This document shows positions 48,086 to 59,817 of a stretch of DNA of 64,000 nt, in pieces; position 1 is the stretch's first letter, and every line of letters begins with the position of its first letter. This DNA is from Selaginella tamariscina. Its lineage: Eukaryota; Streptophyta; Lycopodiopsida; Selaginellales; Selaginellaceae. The notes beneath the pieces were generated by a model. The model was not told the origin of the DNA, did no database searches, and was given only the letters and a program-made list of their open reading frames with translations. The stretch spans positions 1 to 64,000 of the forward strand of contig PUQB01000081.1 of NCBI GenBank assembly GCA_003024785.1. Reading direction: 5' to 3'. Both the position numbers and the translations under genes were made by a program.

Positions 48086-48293
48086 ATGGAGGAATCGCTC
48101 AGCTACAGCGAGCTAGGGCGGTTTCTGGAGAAAGAATTCCCCGGCTTCGATGGCGAAATCGCGAGTGCGACGAGCCTGCACAAGATCAGCGGTCGGGCAT
48201 TCCTCACTCTCAACAGGGATGACTGGTGCAAGTTGGGTTTGAGCTTTGGGGCGGCCATCGAGCTAGAGCAGCTTCGAGATCGTACTCTAAGAG
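48086..48293 (+). other. SAM-like header exon, 208 nt, ends in phase 1
   Basis: This discrete first exon has the same length and end phase as the Ubl header exon of the left gene (16670-16463) but no sequence similarity to it. The donor is AAGAG-GTATGC. The intron to 48341 is 48 nt. Confidence 0.7.
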
Positions 48294-50568
48294 GTATGCC
48301 GATTCAGATTTCCAAGCATCTAATACTCCATTTCGCTGCAGCTAAGCTACAAAGATACGACTTTGTGAGTCTCGCGGAATCCGTTCACAACAAGATAATG
48401 GCTCATGGACTCTTGAGCTTGGGAACATGAAACAATTCTACAGCGCTGTTCCTCGTCCTGTGCTGTCTCTATATGAGGTATGCACCATAGTTTTTACATC
48501 AAGCTCGCTCAATTTTCTGTTTTGTTCTTCGTTAGGTTAATAAGCGTACATTTGACTTCATGGGTCGTGCTCTCGCTCCTTCCGTGAAAAGCTTCATTTT
48601 GGAGAGCCTCTTCCTCAGGATGGTGAACCCAGGAGAACGGATGGGCCCTCTTTTGGAGTGATTACTGGCACTGCAGGCTCGGGAAAAACGACTTCTGTCA
48701 TGGCTGCTGTTGTCGACCTGCACCAGAAGTTTGCAAAGGCTCGGCAGAAGCACCCAGTACTTTCTATCAAGAAATTCGGTGAAGAGGAGATGGTGTCACA
48801 AGAAGAGGACGCCGTAGATGAGGATGACGGATCACAGGAAAACTCGGTCGTAGAGCAGGAAAATGCTGAGCAGGAAGATGCTGAGGTTCAGGACAGTTTC
48901 CGCCGAATTGTCTTCGTCGATTGTGCGCAGTTTGTCCACGATCCTTTTCTGGAGATGAGAAATAGTCTACTCCTGGCTTATATTGACGACAAGCAGGACG
49001 TGGAAGATATCATGGCTGCCGAGACATTTGCCCACTTGGAGTTGTTTATGGGAAGCAGGTCCATACGTGATCGCATCTATGTGGTTGTTGACGATGCGAA
49101 CGCCACTGATCTGGATGACGATGACGACACTGCAGGAATCCGGAAGCCTTCGGTAGCACTTCGTAGCTATGCCAGGGATAAAGTGTGGGGTCTGCAACAA
49201 TGCTGCACTCTTTTTGTCTGTGTTTCGGTGAGGAGCACAATCAGGAGCGACCTCAGACACGACAAACGGCCGGTCGATCTGTTCATATGCGGCGGATATG
49301 AGGTGATGCAGTTGTTTTTTTGTTACTGAACTTACTTTTGTGTTAGGCCCGTGAACTTTTCCAGTACCTGGACCACTGGGGGATAAAGCTCTCTGATGAG
49401 GAGCTTATTGACTTGTACTGGTACACTGGTTTCGTGCCTAGGCTGGTACACAAGTATCTCTTCGCCAGAACCAAAGCGATTGAAGAAGTAACAGGGGACC
49501 TGAAACGGTACACACGCTCGACGCGGAAGTACATTCGTCAGCCCAATCAAGCTGGAAGGAACCAGCTACTGAAGGCTCTCTTTGGGGAGGAGATCTGGAA
49601 GCTGTCCCAGGTTTTAGACACGAGGTGCTTTTACCGAAGTCCAGGTGGTCACGGGAGGTGCCTGGTACCAGTTCTAAGGCCCTATACTATGGCTCTCCTG
49701 GCCAAGAGATTGAAGCAGGAAGAAAATGCAGATGCTCTCAGCGAGATACAGAAGTGGACATCCCGGGTACGGTCAGACACCAACATGGCCCGAATCGGTT
49801 GGAATGCAGAAATGGCTACCATTTTGGCGGCAGCACTACACCGCCCGCACTTCAATTTGGGAACAAGGCAGCTGGTTATAGATCCGGAAGTGGTGGTTAC
49901 TGGCAAGTTCTTGTGGGAGATACTAGAGAAGTATCCGAGGAAGAGAATTCTGGTCGTTCCGAAGGAGTTCAACCACAGGGGTGTGGACTTGTACTATGTC
50001 GATGAGGAATTCGTCGTGGTTATCCAGGTTTCGGTTGCAACAAACGCGGTCAAGATTCACACCAAGACTCCTGAAGTGGCTCGTCGATTATACACTGAGC
50101 TGCAGAAAGGAATCCCAGGGGTTAAGTTGCGAACGCTTTTGGCCTGGATCGTTCATGGTGAGAACCCGGGGCATACGACAGGTGGAAAGATGTACGAGGA
50201 GGTTGTTTCTTCATTCGCTGAGTTTTGCACTGCACTTAAGGTCATCGACGAACGGTGCAGCTTGCTGAAGAAGGACAATCCGGCTGGAAAGAAGGTTGCT
50301 CTTGTTTCGTTTCGTTTCATAGGAGACTGACGTTTTTAAGTTTCAGGATTCATGCGTGGAATGTTCAGAATATCAATGCTACCTTGGGGAAGGCGAACTG
50401 GACAACTGGGTCCAGTGCGATAGGTGCAAGTGTTGGGTACACACGGCTTGCGCTGGGGACAGGTACAAGCCCAACCACAACTTCGAATGCCTTTTCTGCT
50501 ATGCCAAGGGTGGAAAAAGTGCTGTGGGAAGTGGAAGAGGAAAATCCAAGCGGTCGTCTACCGGGTAA
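48086..50568 (+). pseudogene. second CR gene copy: SAM-like header, NTPase-nuclease, intact PHD, two frame breaks
   Basis: Exons by alignment to the left gene: 48086-48293, 48342-48477, 48536-49302, 49347-50294 and 50347-50568. The ATG at 48086 has a good plant context (AACCATGG). The first 69 residues are unrelated to the left header and resemble a SAM domain (F-L-E-K-E-F, L-H-K-I-S-G-R-A-F-L-T-L-N-R-D-D-W-C-K-L-G-L, G-A-A-I-E-L-E-Q-L). The 33-nt linker exon is absent. Walker A, the acidic segment and the nuclease core are as in the left copy. The PHD is complete: C-V-E-C, C-D-R-C, K-C-W-V-H-T-A-C, C-L-F-C. One-nt deletions relative to the left copy near 48405-48410 and 48609-48611 break the frame, so no full product is expected unless these are sequence errors. 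The protein end differs (stop after K-R-S-S-T-G). Confidence 0.8.
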
Positions 50569-51401
50569 ATCTAAGGCAAGTAGAAGAGGCAAGAAAACTT
50601 GAGTTGTCAGCTTGTAAAGAATTTGTTGTTGTTCTTCCCATCAATATGCAAAAATACTACTAGCATTAATGTTGGATCGAAGGATGTTCATTGCCATCAA
50701 CATGCCCCCTTTAACGAAAACCAGAGATACTGTCCTAAGGCCGTTTGCATCTATCGCGTTCTGCTCCAAAGGCAACTCCACCTCTTCTTTGTGCTCATAA
50801 ACGTTGTTAAAGGCAGGCTCAAAGTAAACAACTCACGCACGTCCACATATAGCTCCTCGCCGCTGAACTTGACTCAGAATCGTCAGAACTCTCCCCTTGA
50901 ACCAGTACTAGACGACTCTGCAGAACTCTCCCCTTGAACCGCATTCCCCAAAACCGGGAAAGAAACGCGATTCTGAGTGTTAAACCTCTTGGTTATATAA
51001 ACTTTTCTTAAAAATTATATCCTGAATATGTTGCATATCATGAATCCCAAGATGCATATTTACTCTCTTAAATAACAGAATTAGCTTGGACTAACTGGTT
51101 TAGTGAGAGACATTACACGCTACAAGTCATTAAAAGTCACACACGCATATCAGACTCAGATGGTTGTTTAATGTTTTCCCACCACTGATGTGGCTCCAAG
51201 TTTACTGGACAATATGACTATGTATAACTCAGTATCTTCAGTATGTATGTAATGATATAATATTCTCATCTCTTGTTTAAATATTCTATATTATCACGCT
51301 ACTTGATATTTTTTACAAAACCTCATTAATCAAAATAAATATAGTAACTATTAATTAATTACATGTACAGTATACGCTCTGTGTGTGTCTGTGTGCACGC
51401 T
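48336..51401. repeat. right arm of the CR-gene inverted duplication
   Basis: Reverse complement of about 12631-15676. It includes the 3' flank to the shared words ACATGTACAGTATACGCTCTGTGTG. Small indels separate the two arms. Confidence 0.85.
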
Positions 51402-51574
51402 TTATTGTGCCTAATTATATAAATAGTGTTTCATTAAGATTGAATCCTTTTTTCAATCTTTTTACACGAGTGTGTATTATTTGGTAAGATCCATTTCTAA
51501 ATTCCAAACGACTTAATTAACAAATCTTTCAGTTTAACATTTACAAACACTTATATAAATAAAAGCTCTTATAC

Positions 51575-51876
51575 TTATACACTGAGTTCTTGTATAATAG
51601 TTAGAATTAAATAATTAGAGAGAGAGGTTTAATAATTTAGCTTTCAGCATTATATATGGACTTGTATAATACACACACACACACACATTAAAACGGTAAT
51701 ATCACACGTCTTTAAATGGTTCATATAGTTTGAACACGTGCTTTATTTTTTCTTTAGTCCTTTTTATGCTATTATTTCTAACTTGTGCGTGCGTATGGTA
51801 TGCGTGCATGTGTATGTGTGTGCATTATAAAGAAACAGAGGAAAATTTCTGTTTCTTGGCTGAGGTTCAGAAAAAT
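51575..51876. repeat. direct repeat flanking the right CR copy (right member)
   Basis: Partner of 47274-47541 in the same orientation. It carries an extra (CA)n and about 20 bp containing CACGTCTTTAAATGGTT. Confidence 0.75.
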
Positions 51877-51904
51877 AGTTAACTAATTGAAAAGCTTAAA
51901 AATA

Positions 51905-51935
<31 letters not shown>

Positions 51936-53095
51936 CATTTATAATATAATATAAATGTTCTATTCATTTATATAAAGAAGCACTATAAACAAATTCTTAC
52001 ATCCAGATCTTTTAACTGTGTGACACAAATGCGATGTATAAAAGTTTTGTTATTAATGTAAATTATCATACACATGTACACACAAAGAAAGACATAAACA
52101 CATTAAACACAGGTGTGTGTATGGTTTTTGTTACATTCAATTCATTATTCATATTTAATAATTAATTAATGATTTATTTATTATTAATTTTGAAAGTAAA
52201 CAAGCGAGGAAAATACATTGAAGATGTAATATTTATGTAATTGAAATTAAATTAACCATATGTGTAGCTGCAATCAAATTCAATACACAAAAATATACTT
52301 GTGTGTACAGTGTGTTAAATATGATTTCAATTACATAAATATATTGTTTAGTGTATTTTTCTGGTTTGTTTGATTAATAAATAAATAAATCATTAGTCAG
52401 CTATTAAATATAAATAATTTATTAAACTGTTAATTTTGTAAAGAAAAAACACGTGTGTGTTTATGTCTCATTTTGTGTATATGTATACGCAAACTACATT
52501 AATAATAAACCTTTATACTTTGTGTTTGTGCTGTATCACGGGTGTTTCAAATGTAAAAAGTATAAAGTGCATGTGTATAATTATAATGACACACACATAT
52601 ATGTATGATTATTTCGTTTATTTATATTATTGATACATATATTTCATGTTCTGGTATGCAGTTACAAATATTTATGTAATTGAAATCAAATTCAACACAC
52701 ACAAAATACATATTAATACTTGTCCGTATTGAATTTGATTTTAATTACATAAATCTATTACATGTTTAAGATATTTCTCACTTATTTTACTTTTGAGACT
52801 AATAAATAAATCATTAATTAATTAACAATATAAATAATAAATTAAGGTATTAATTATGTAAAAAAGTGTGTGATGAACTATATTAATAATAGACCTTTGT
52901 AAATGTTTTAAAAAAAAGAACACACTATATTATATTATGTATATATATATATATATAAAGTGTGTTCTTATTTTAATACATTTACGCACTTGACTAATTA
53001 AATAATTAACAGTTTATTTATTTATTAAATAAGAAGGAGAAGACATTGTACAACTAATATCTATGTAGTATAACTACTTTAATCGAATTTGACAT

Positions 53096-53132
<37 letters not shown>

Positions 53133-55115
53133 GCACAGTAATAAGTTAAAATCACATTATATAAAATCCTCTAATATTGAATGTTTAGGGTCAGCCGCAA
53201 GTCTCTACTCTCTCATATATTATATACACATTTATATGATAAATATACAAATGTATACAACATTTGTATTTTTAAAGAAAATTATTTTTAATTTAAAAAA
53301 TTCAATTCAAATTCACATTAATAAAGTATAAAGAGTTTGTTATGATTATGTGCATGTACAATGTCACAATTTTAACATGTATGTGTGCACATACAATGTC
53401 ATAATTTTAACTTTTGTGTGTGTTAACTAAGTCATGTAAAGCATATGTACATAGAAAATGTAATACTCGTACGCATCTACAGTTTAATGAAATTGCTTGA
53501 GAATAATATAACTAAATAGCTATATACATAGCAGTTAGCAACATAATTAAATAGCTACATACATAGCAGTCAACAATATGTAAACATTAGAATAAAAGAT
53601 TCATGTTGTAAAACCTAAAATAAAAGATTTATGCCATAAAATCTAATGAAAAACAAAGTAATATGAAGGAAAATATGTATTGACAAACATAATAATAATA
53701 TATTCACCTTGTGAAATCTAATAGAACTTACCAAATTACTCCTAAACTTTCATATAATTATAAAAATGCCCTTATAATTTTAAAAATTAAAAAATGCCCC
53801 TTGAGCAAGTCATAAATTTGTCCTTTTAATTTTTTTTTATAAAACACATAAAACATAAGCACATAACCACTCTTATCAAATAACACTTTTACAATTTTTT
53901 TTAAAAATTATAATATCACAAATAGCGAATCTTCCTTTTTTTTCTTCTTTATTCACTTTTTAAACTATCATGCATATAATAGGTACTTATGAGTAACATA
54001 TTTTTTTCTTATTCCTCGTGTTCTACTCCAATGTAACACAAAAGTAATAATATTTTCATAAGTTACATAATATGTTTTAAAATATTAAAACACATAAGTG
54101 TTTTTTTATATACAATACATGTTGTAGCATGAGTATAAAAAACTTGAATTTTACCACTTTAGACATGAGAACATTTTAACTTTTAAGTTAATAACATATT
54201 CATGCTCTATTGTTATAATTTTGAAAAAGTTTTTTAACAATAAGAAACACCTTATAATAACATTTATGAAAAATAACATCTTTAATCTTATTATATACCT
54301 TCTTTATTATAACAAAACTATTGTGTCATGTAGTTATTTATGCTTTATTGTATCTCTTAAATAATTATGTCATTATTTTTTTATATATCATGTTCATCGT
54401 GAATAATATTGATTTGCCCCTTATTTAAAGCAACTAAATATTCAAGAACATAACGATATTATATGTAAAATGTTTAAAGTGTGAAACAGAAAAATAAACT
54501 TTGAAAATGATGAGCATCATTAAATATTTATATTATAATATCAAGATTCATTACTTGAATTACTTCTTTAAACTAAATAATTATAGCTCATAAAACCAAA
54601 AACATTCTTGAAAACTATTTATTATAATTTTATTAAATAACATTAATAGTCTCGAAATTAATTTTTATTATCTAGTTACAAAATCTTTTCAATAGTTTAT
54701 AACCTTCTTTTAATTACCATGAATTATAGTCATGATAATTTTTTTTTGTTACTTAAGCTATATAATAATTAATCTTTATACCATTCACTTCTTATATTTT
54801 TCAAAAAGTTTATATCTTAATTTATTTTTGAAACTTCAAAATATAATAACCCACTTAGCATTAACCTTTTTATTATTTTGTTAATTAATACTACAATAAG
54901 CATGCTTATTTATTAAAGCATACAACATATATTATTTTAAACATTTCTTTTTAAACTTATGTCAATCGAACTTGATTATACCTAATTTTATACAGTTTTA
55001 AATAGTTACATCCTTTGTCATCTATTAAACAAAATTAAGTTTTCAATTACAGTACATTCACTTAACCTAACCTAATTTTTACAAACTAATATAATAATAT
55101 AAATAAAATTCTACT
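51877..55115. other. AT-rich intergenic region with simple and tandem repeats
   Basis: No gene recognised. Two related blocks (about 52210-52440 and 52660-52860) each contain TATTTATGTAATTGAAAT, AATCAAATTCAA, the inverse TTAATTACATAAAT, and TAAATAAATCATTA. A (TG)n tract of about 34 bp lies at 53096-53129. Confidence 0.5.
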
Positions 55116-55276
55116 TGTGAGAGCTCGGAATATAGAAATGTGTATATCCATTAGTTCAGAAACCCTAACTTATATACAAGAGCGAGTGGTCCAGATTGAA
55201 TCCAATCCGACGGCTATCAAAATCCACTACGCTAATAATAGTATGTGCACATGCAGCCGTACACGTGGATCTTACA
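55116..55276 (-). repeat. 3' LTR of element A (161 bp)
   Basis: Bounded by TGTGAGAGC...CTTACA on the plus strand and identical by eye to 59818-59978. Confidence 0.92.
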
Positions 55277-55308
55277 TCATCCCCTCCTCTCGGAAGGGTG
55301 TAAGTTGG

Positions 55309-55902
55309 TTAGGGTTCTCTTGTAGACGGGCCCGGATCTGGAGGAACATCAGGAGGAGGCACTGGTGGATCTGTAGGCGGCACAACTTGTTCCCGTTGCA
55401 CAAAATGCTTCAACCGTTGTACATGTACAATCTCCGGAGGATCGGGTTGAATGTCGTGCCGAACCTCATAAACCTGTGGCCTACTTGCCGTAACACTCGA
55501 TACGGTCCTTTCCATTGAGGAAGGAGACTCTTAGCTAAACCACGTACCGTAAGCTTGGGAAAACGAACCAACACCAGTTCATCAACCTTGTACTCCGCAG
55601 GAGGACGATGATGCGAGTTGTACGTTGTTGTTGTCCTACTTGTACGCGGCCCAAGTGTTCTGCTGACTCCGCACGAACCAATGGAAGATGCTCGTCAGAT
55701 ACCGATCCCATGACCTAGCATCAGCAGCTCGCGGTAACCGAGAAGGCAAACCCAACTCCGTTGGCAACACCGGGTCATGACCATACAAAAGCTTATATGG
55801 GAGAAGTACCAATGGAACTTTGAACTCCAGTGACATAAGCATATCGGAGAGACGGCAGATAACCATCCCAATCTGAATGTTGAAAGTTCACATACTTTGC
55901 GA
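55309..55902 (-). pseudogene. integrase C-terminal region with GPY/F module, element A
   Basis: The minus strand near 55510-55484 reads L-P-Q-W-K-G-P-Y-R-V, the GPY/F integrase module, followed after a frame change by P-E-I-V-H-V-Q-R-L-K-H-F and a proline-rich tail. Frameshifts separate it from the main integrase frame ending at 55903. No clear chromodomain is seen. Confidence 0.7.
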
Positions 55903-57633
55903 TCATCCCCTTGAAGGTTCTACAAGCCGTTCCACTAAACCATCTGTCTGAGGATGATAAGCACTTGTGAAAGTGTGGCGTATCCCTAATCGAGATGTCA
56001 AAACATGAAATGCCTCAGCCATAAATGCGGGACCATTATCCGAGAGAATTCGCTCCGGACAAGAATGCTGAAACACGACCCGATTCAGGAGAAACTGACC
56101 AACAGCAGAAGCAGTCGCACTAGCAAGAGCACCAACTTCTACCCAACGAGTTAGGTAATCAGAAGCAATAATAACGTACTCGTTACCAGCAGTTGACCGC
56201 GGAAAAGGTCCCATCAAATCAAATGCCACCAATTCAAACGGACGAGAAACTGCAATTGACTCCAACCGTCCTTCCGAAGCACATGGGGGAGTATTGCGAG
56301 CTTGGCACCACACACAACTACGCACATACCGAATCACATCTCCTCGCAACTCCGGCCAATAGAAAGATCTGCGCAGCTTCTCCATCACCCGACGATGTCC
56401 CATGTGCCCGCCAAGAATAGGAGAGTCATGGTAAGCATGGAGGAAGCGTGGAATGAAGATTGAAGGCACCACCAACCGCAAAGGATCATCTGGATCAGTC
56501 CCCACAAAATAAAGAAGGTCATCCTGAAGGCGATACTGTGAATGTAAATGCCTGAAAGGCAAGTCATCAGCAAGTGATGCAGGATTCTCAAACCCATCAC
56601 GAAGCCTTCGAATCCACGGCTCAACCTTTTGAGCTTCCCGAACCTCATCCAAAGACGGCAAATCTAACTCTGCATTCTGCGGACACTGAACGTCAAGCAC
56701 AGCAACTGCTGATGGTACGGAATCTTCATCCAAAAAGTCCACTGAAGCTGGAACAACTGGTTCCTCTGGGGCAACAGAAGAGAGAGAAGGTGGAAGAGGA
56801 GCCCGAGAAAGAGCATCAGCATCAGCCATGGAACTCCCTGGACGATGAACAACTTCAAAGTCGTAAATTTGAAGTTTCAAGGCCCACCGAGCAGTACGCC
56901 CAATCAAATTCTTTCGCTTCAACAACGAAGTGACTGCTGCATGATCACCTTCCAACAACGTCCGCGAACCATGCAAGTAGGCATGGAGCTTCTCAAAACC
57001 CCAAACTGCTGCTAGACACTCCTTTTCAGTTGTGGAGTAATTCACCTCTGCTGGCTGCAATGTACGGCTGATGTACGCAATGGGATGTCGTTGGCCAGGA
57101 ACACTTGTACTCTCCTGCATCAATACACCCCCGAGGCCGATGTCAGAAGCATCTACACGCAAGATGAAAGGACGAGTGTAATCCGGGTACGCCAAAACTG
57201 GAGGAGTCGTCAACAACTCTTTGAGATCTGCAAATGCCTGCTTGCAATCCTTAGACCAAACAAAAGAAGTCATTGACGATTTCAACAACGCGCGCAACGG
57301 TGCAGTACGATCTGAAAGATGATCCACAAAACGACCCAGATATTGTACCTTGCCAAGAAAGCGTTGCACATCATTCACACACTTTGGCGTAGGGAACTTC
57401 AAAACTGCAACTAGTTTGTCAGGATCGACTTGCAAACCTTCACGTGAAATGCGATAACCCAGATAAGTGGTGTCCTTTGATCCAAACACACACTTAGATG
57501 GCTTCAACTTCAAACCAACTTCCCGCAGTCGATCCAAAACCTTACGTACATCACCGACATGCTCCTCCCACGTTCCATCCGAATGGATCAAAACATCATC
57601 GATGAAATCGCAGTCACCTCCGGCATGTCGCAA
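55903..57633 (-). CDS. RT C-terminal part, RNase H and integrase of element A
   Basis: Open frame of 576 codons. It begins within RT at F-I-D-D-V-L-I-H-S (the YxDD site with Phe). It continues with the RT thumb ([22 protein letters not shown]) and RNase H ([28 protein letters not shown]). Integrase has an HHCC finger (H-A-Y-H...G-H-M-G-H...C-V-W-C) and the D-D-E core ([24 protein letters not shown]). All catalytic acids are visible. The upstream frame (57692-58330) carries the first half of RT and is offset by frameshifts at about 57610-57710, so this is part of a broken polyprotein, not an independent gene. Confidence 0.85.
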   Translation of the reverse strand: MRHAGGDCDFIDDVLIHSDGTWEEHVGDVRKVLDRLREVGLKLKPSKCVFGSKDTTYLGYRISREGLQVDPDKLVAVLKFPTPKCVNDVQRFLGKVQYLGRFVDHLSDRTAPLRALLKSSMTSFVWSKDCKQAFADLKELLTTPPVLAYPDYTRPFILRVDASDIGLGGVLMQESTSVPGQRHPIAYISRTLQPAEVNYSTTEKECLAAVWGFEKLHAYLHGSRTLLEGDHAAVTSLLKRKNLIGRTARWALKLQIYDFEVVHRPGSSMADADALSRAPLPPSLSSVAPEEPVVPASVDFLDEDSVPSAVAVLDVQCPQNAELDLPSLDEVREAQKVEPWIRRLRDGFENPASLADDLPFRHLHSQYRLQDDLLYFVGTDPDDPLRLVVPSIFIPRFLHAYHDSPILGGHMGHRRVMEKLRRSFYWPELRGDVIRYVRSCVWCQARNTPPCASEGRLESIAVSRPFELVAFDLMGPFPRSTAGNEYVIIASDYLTRWVEVGALASATASAVGQFLLNRVVFQHSCPERILSDNGPAFMAEAFHVLTSRLGIRHTFTSAYHPQTDGLVERLVEPSRG

Positions 57634-57691
57634 AGAACCTCATCCATCATACGCTGGAAAGTTGCTGGAGCATTGCTCAAACCGAAAGGCA

Positions 57692-58330
57692 TCACCAGGA
57701 ACTCGTACAGGCCAAATGGTGTCGAAAAGCAGTCTTGGGAATGTCCATGTCAGCCATCGGAACTTGCCAATATCCAGATGCGAGATCTAACTTGGTGAAC
57801 CAACGGCTCCGCCCCAGTCGATCCAAAAGGTCTGCAGTATGAGGAAGTGGGTACACATCTGAGACGGTTACCTCATTTAACGGGCGATAATCAATGCAGA
57901 ATCGAACGCTCCCATCAGGCTTCGTCACAAGGTGAGGTTCGCACGCCCAAGGACTTCGAGACTTCCGGATAACACCCTTCTCCAACATCTCTTTGACATT
58001 CGCTCGTAAGATCTTGAGCTCCTTTGGTGATCGACGCCGAACAGGTACCTTGATTGGCCTAGCTTCTCCAGTTGGAATAGGGTGGCGTGTCGCAATCTTG
58101 GCCCCAGATGACAAGTCGAAGTTGAAAAGATCAGCATACTCCTTCTTGAGTTGATCAACAACTACAGCACGACGATCATCTGATGGATCCAAAGAAGAAA
58201 AGGAAGAGCATGAAGGGAAAATGGTTGGAAATAGGGTGAGACAAAAGTGATGGAAGCAGAGGTGGAAGCAGATGGACGAAGTGGAATAGAAGTAAGAGGA
58301 ATGGAAGAAAGACGAGGGAGAGTCAAACAA
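57692..58330 (-). pseudogene. RT N-terminal part of element A
   Basis: Contains V-P-V-R-R-R-S-P-K-E-L, S-P-W-A-C-E-P-H-L-V-T-K-P-D-G-S, R-F-C-I-D-Y-R-P-L-N-E and [13 protein letters not shown], the early RT motifs. The frame is lost just after K-T-A-F-R. The P-F-G-L-Y-E-F and P-F-G-L-S-N-A-P motifs lie in another frame before the next open segment. Confidence 0.85.
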
Positions 58331-58614
58331 GGGGGAGACTTTTCAAAGTCACACTTGGCATGATTGCGAGTTAACCAATCCATACCAAGAATAAGGTGAA
58401 AAGCTTGACTCGGCACCACCCGCAAAGATTGAAGCTCGAGCTCACAATCATCCACACGAACAACAATGTCCACTTCATCCCGCGAACAAGCATGAGTATG
58501 TCCGTTGCCGTACAGAATGAAGACTGGTTCTACCGCACGACGCAAATGAAGGCTGCAACGTGTAGCAACAGATTGAGAAACAGAGGACAAACTTGAACCT
58601 GTATCCACCAACAC
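58162..58614 (-). pseudogene. aspartic protease of element A
   Basis: L-V-D-T-G-S-S-L-S-S-V-S marks the active site and L-R-V-V-P-S-Q-A-F-H-L-I-L-G-M-D-W-L the conserved closing strand. The frame overlaps the next RT frame at 58330-58162, consistent with a frameshift in a former Gag-Pol polyprotein. Confidence 0.85.
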
Positions 58615-58734
58615 TGAAAGGAAAACAGGATGAGGTGTGCGATTGAAACGAGCTTGAAAAGTGAAAACCGATGATTTGGTGCCGAGTGAACCCCTTGATG
58701 ATACTCCCGAAAGAAAGATGGAGGGGTCACTAAT

Positions 58735-59657
58735 TTATTCGCACGAGGACCCTCCTCTACTCGTGCGATTCGTCGTTTCCCGGAAGATCCACCGCATCAC
58801 AACCTTCCACTGCAGCAGCACCAACCGGACGTTGTTGCGCCATGGCCTCCATCCTGGAAATGGGGGACGCCAATCGGGAAACCGTTGACAGCGCCGATAC
58901 GTGTGTCCAACCTCATCACATGCCCAACAACGAACTGCACGTCGTCCACGGGCCCCACCTTGTGCTGGTACACGAGCGGCAACAGCCTCAACCTCCATCG
59001 GAGCAGGTCCATCCCCAACATGGAGTGGAACAAGAGCACGTGAAGGCACAAGTGGGAGAGGTGACGACTCATATCGTTGTGCCAGCCTCAAAGCATCGTC
59101 AAGAGTCACTGGAGCTAGTGCATGCACAAGCCCCACAAGGTCTTGACGAAGTGCTGGCCACAACATACCTAACTTGATGCGTTCCGACATGTTAGGTTCT
59201 GCACGCAGCAAAAGGCTTCGAAAGCGAACACCAAACTGCATCACCGACTCAGATGGCTCCTGACGAATACGATGCAACTGCTGAAAAGCATCATCACAGT
59301 CGTCCGCATGCCCAAATGCACGTTTGAAGATCTCTGGAAGAATATTCCAATCTCCACGAGTTGCAACGTCCAGACCATTGTACCACTGCAACGCCGTCCC
59401 TTGAAGACAAGTAGGAAACTCGCGCAAACACTGAGCACCGTCCCACGAATGATATGTGGCAACCACAGTGAAGTGGTCAAACCAATGGTACACATCATCT
59501 CCAGGATTTCCGCGAAAGAAATCCGGTCGGACACGGGGGTTTGCAACATGCGTAGGAGGAGTACCCTGGCTGTGAATGCTGCCATCAACTGAGAATGATT
59601 GTTCAGTTGCACACGCATGGCATCCAACAACTGCATGAGTAACTGCTCCACAGACAA
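58735..59657 (-). pseudogene. Gag of element A with one CCHC knuckle
   Basis: The start near 59657 (M-S-V-E-Q-L-L-M-Q-L-L-D-A-M) continues, after a frameshift between about 59500 and 59560, into a 252-codon frame. That frame has the Gag core F-D-H-F-T-V-V-A-T-Y-H-S-W-D, E-F-P-T-C-L-Q-G-T-A-L-Q-W-Y-N-G and F-G-V-R-F-R-S-L-L-L-R-A-E. The knuckle C-W-A-C-D-E-V-G-H-T-Y-R-R-C lies near 58900. Protease follows in a shifted frame. Confidence 0.85.
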
Positions 59658-59817
59658 GGGATTTGCTGTTGTGGATTCATGGATGAAGAAGAGACAAAAT
59701 CCACAAGAAAGGAATAGATCTAGACAATGGAAAAGCTAGACCTAAGAAGACAGAGAAAAAAGACACAAATCCGAGCACTCCGTAGGGACAATTAGAGGTG
59801 CCCCTCACCTCCACCAA

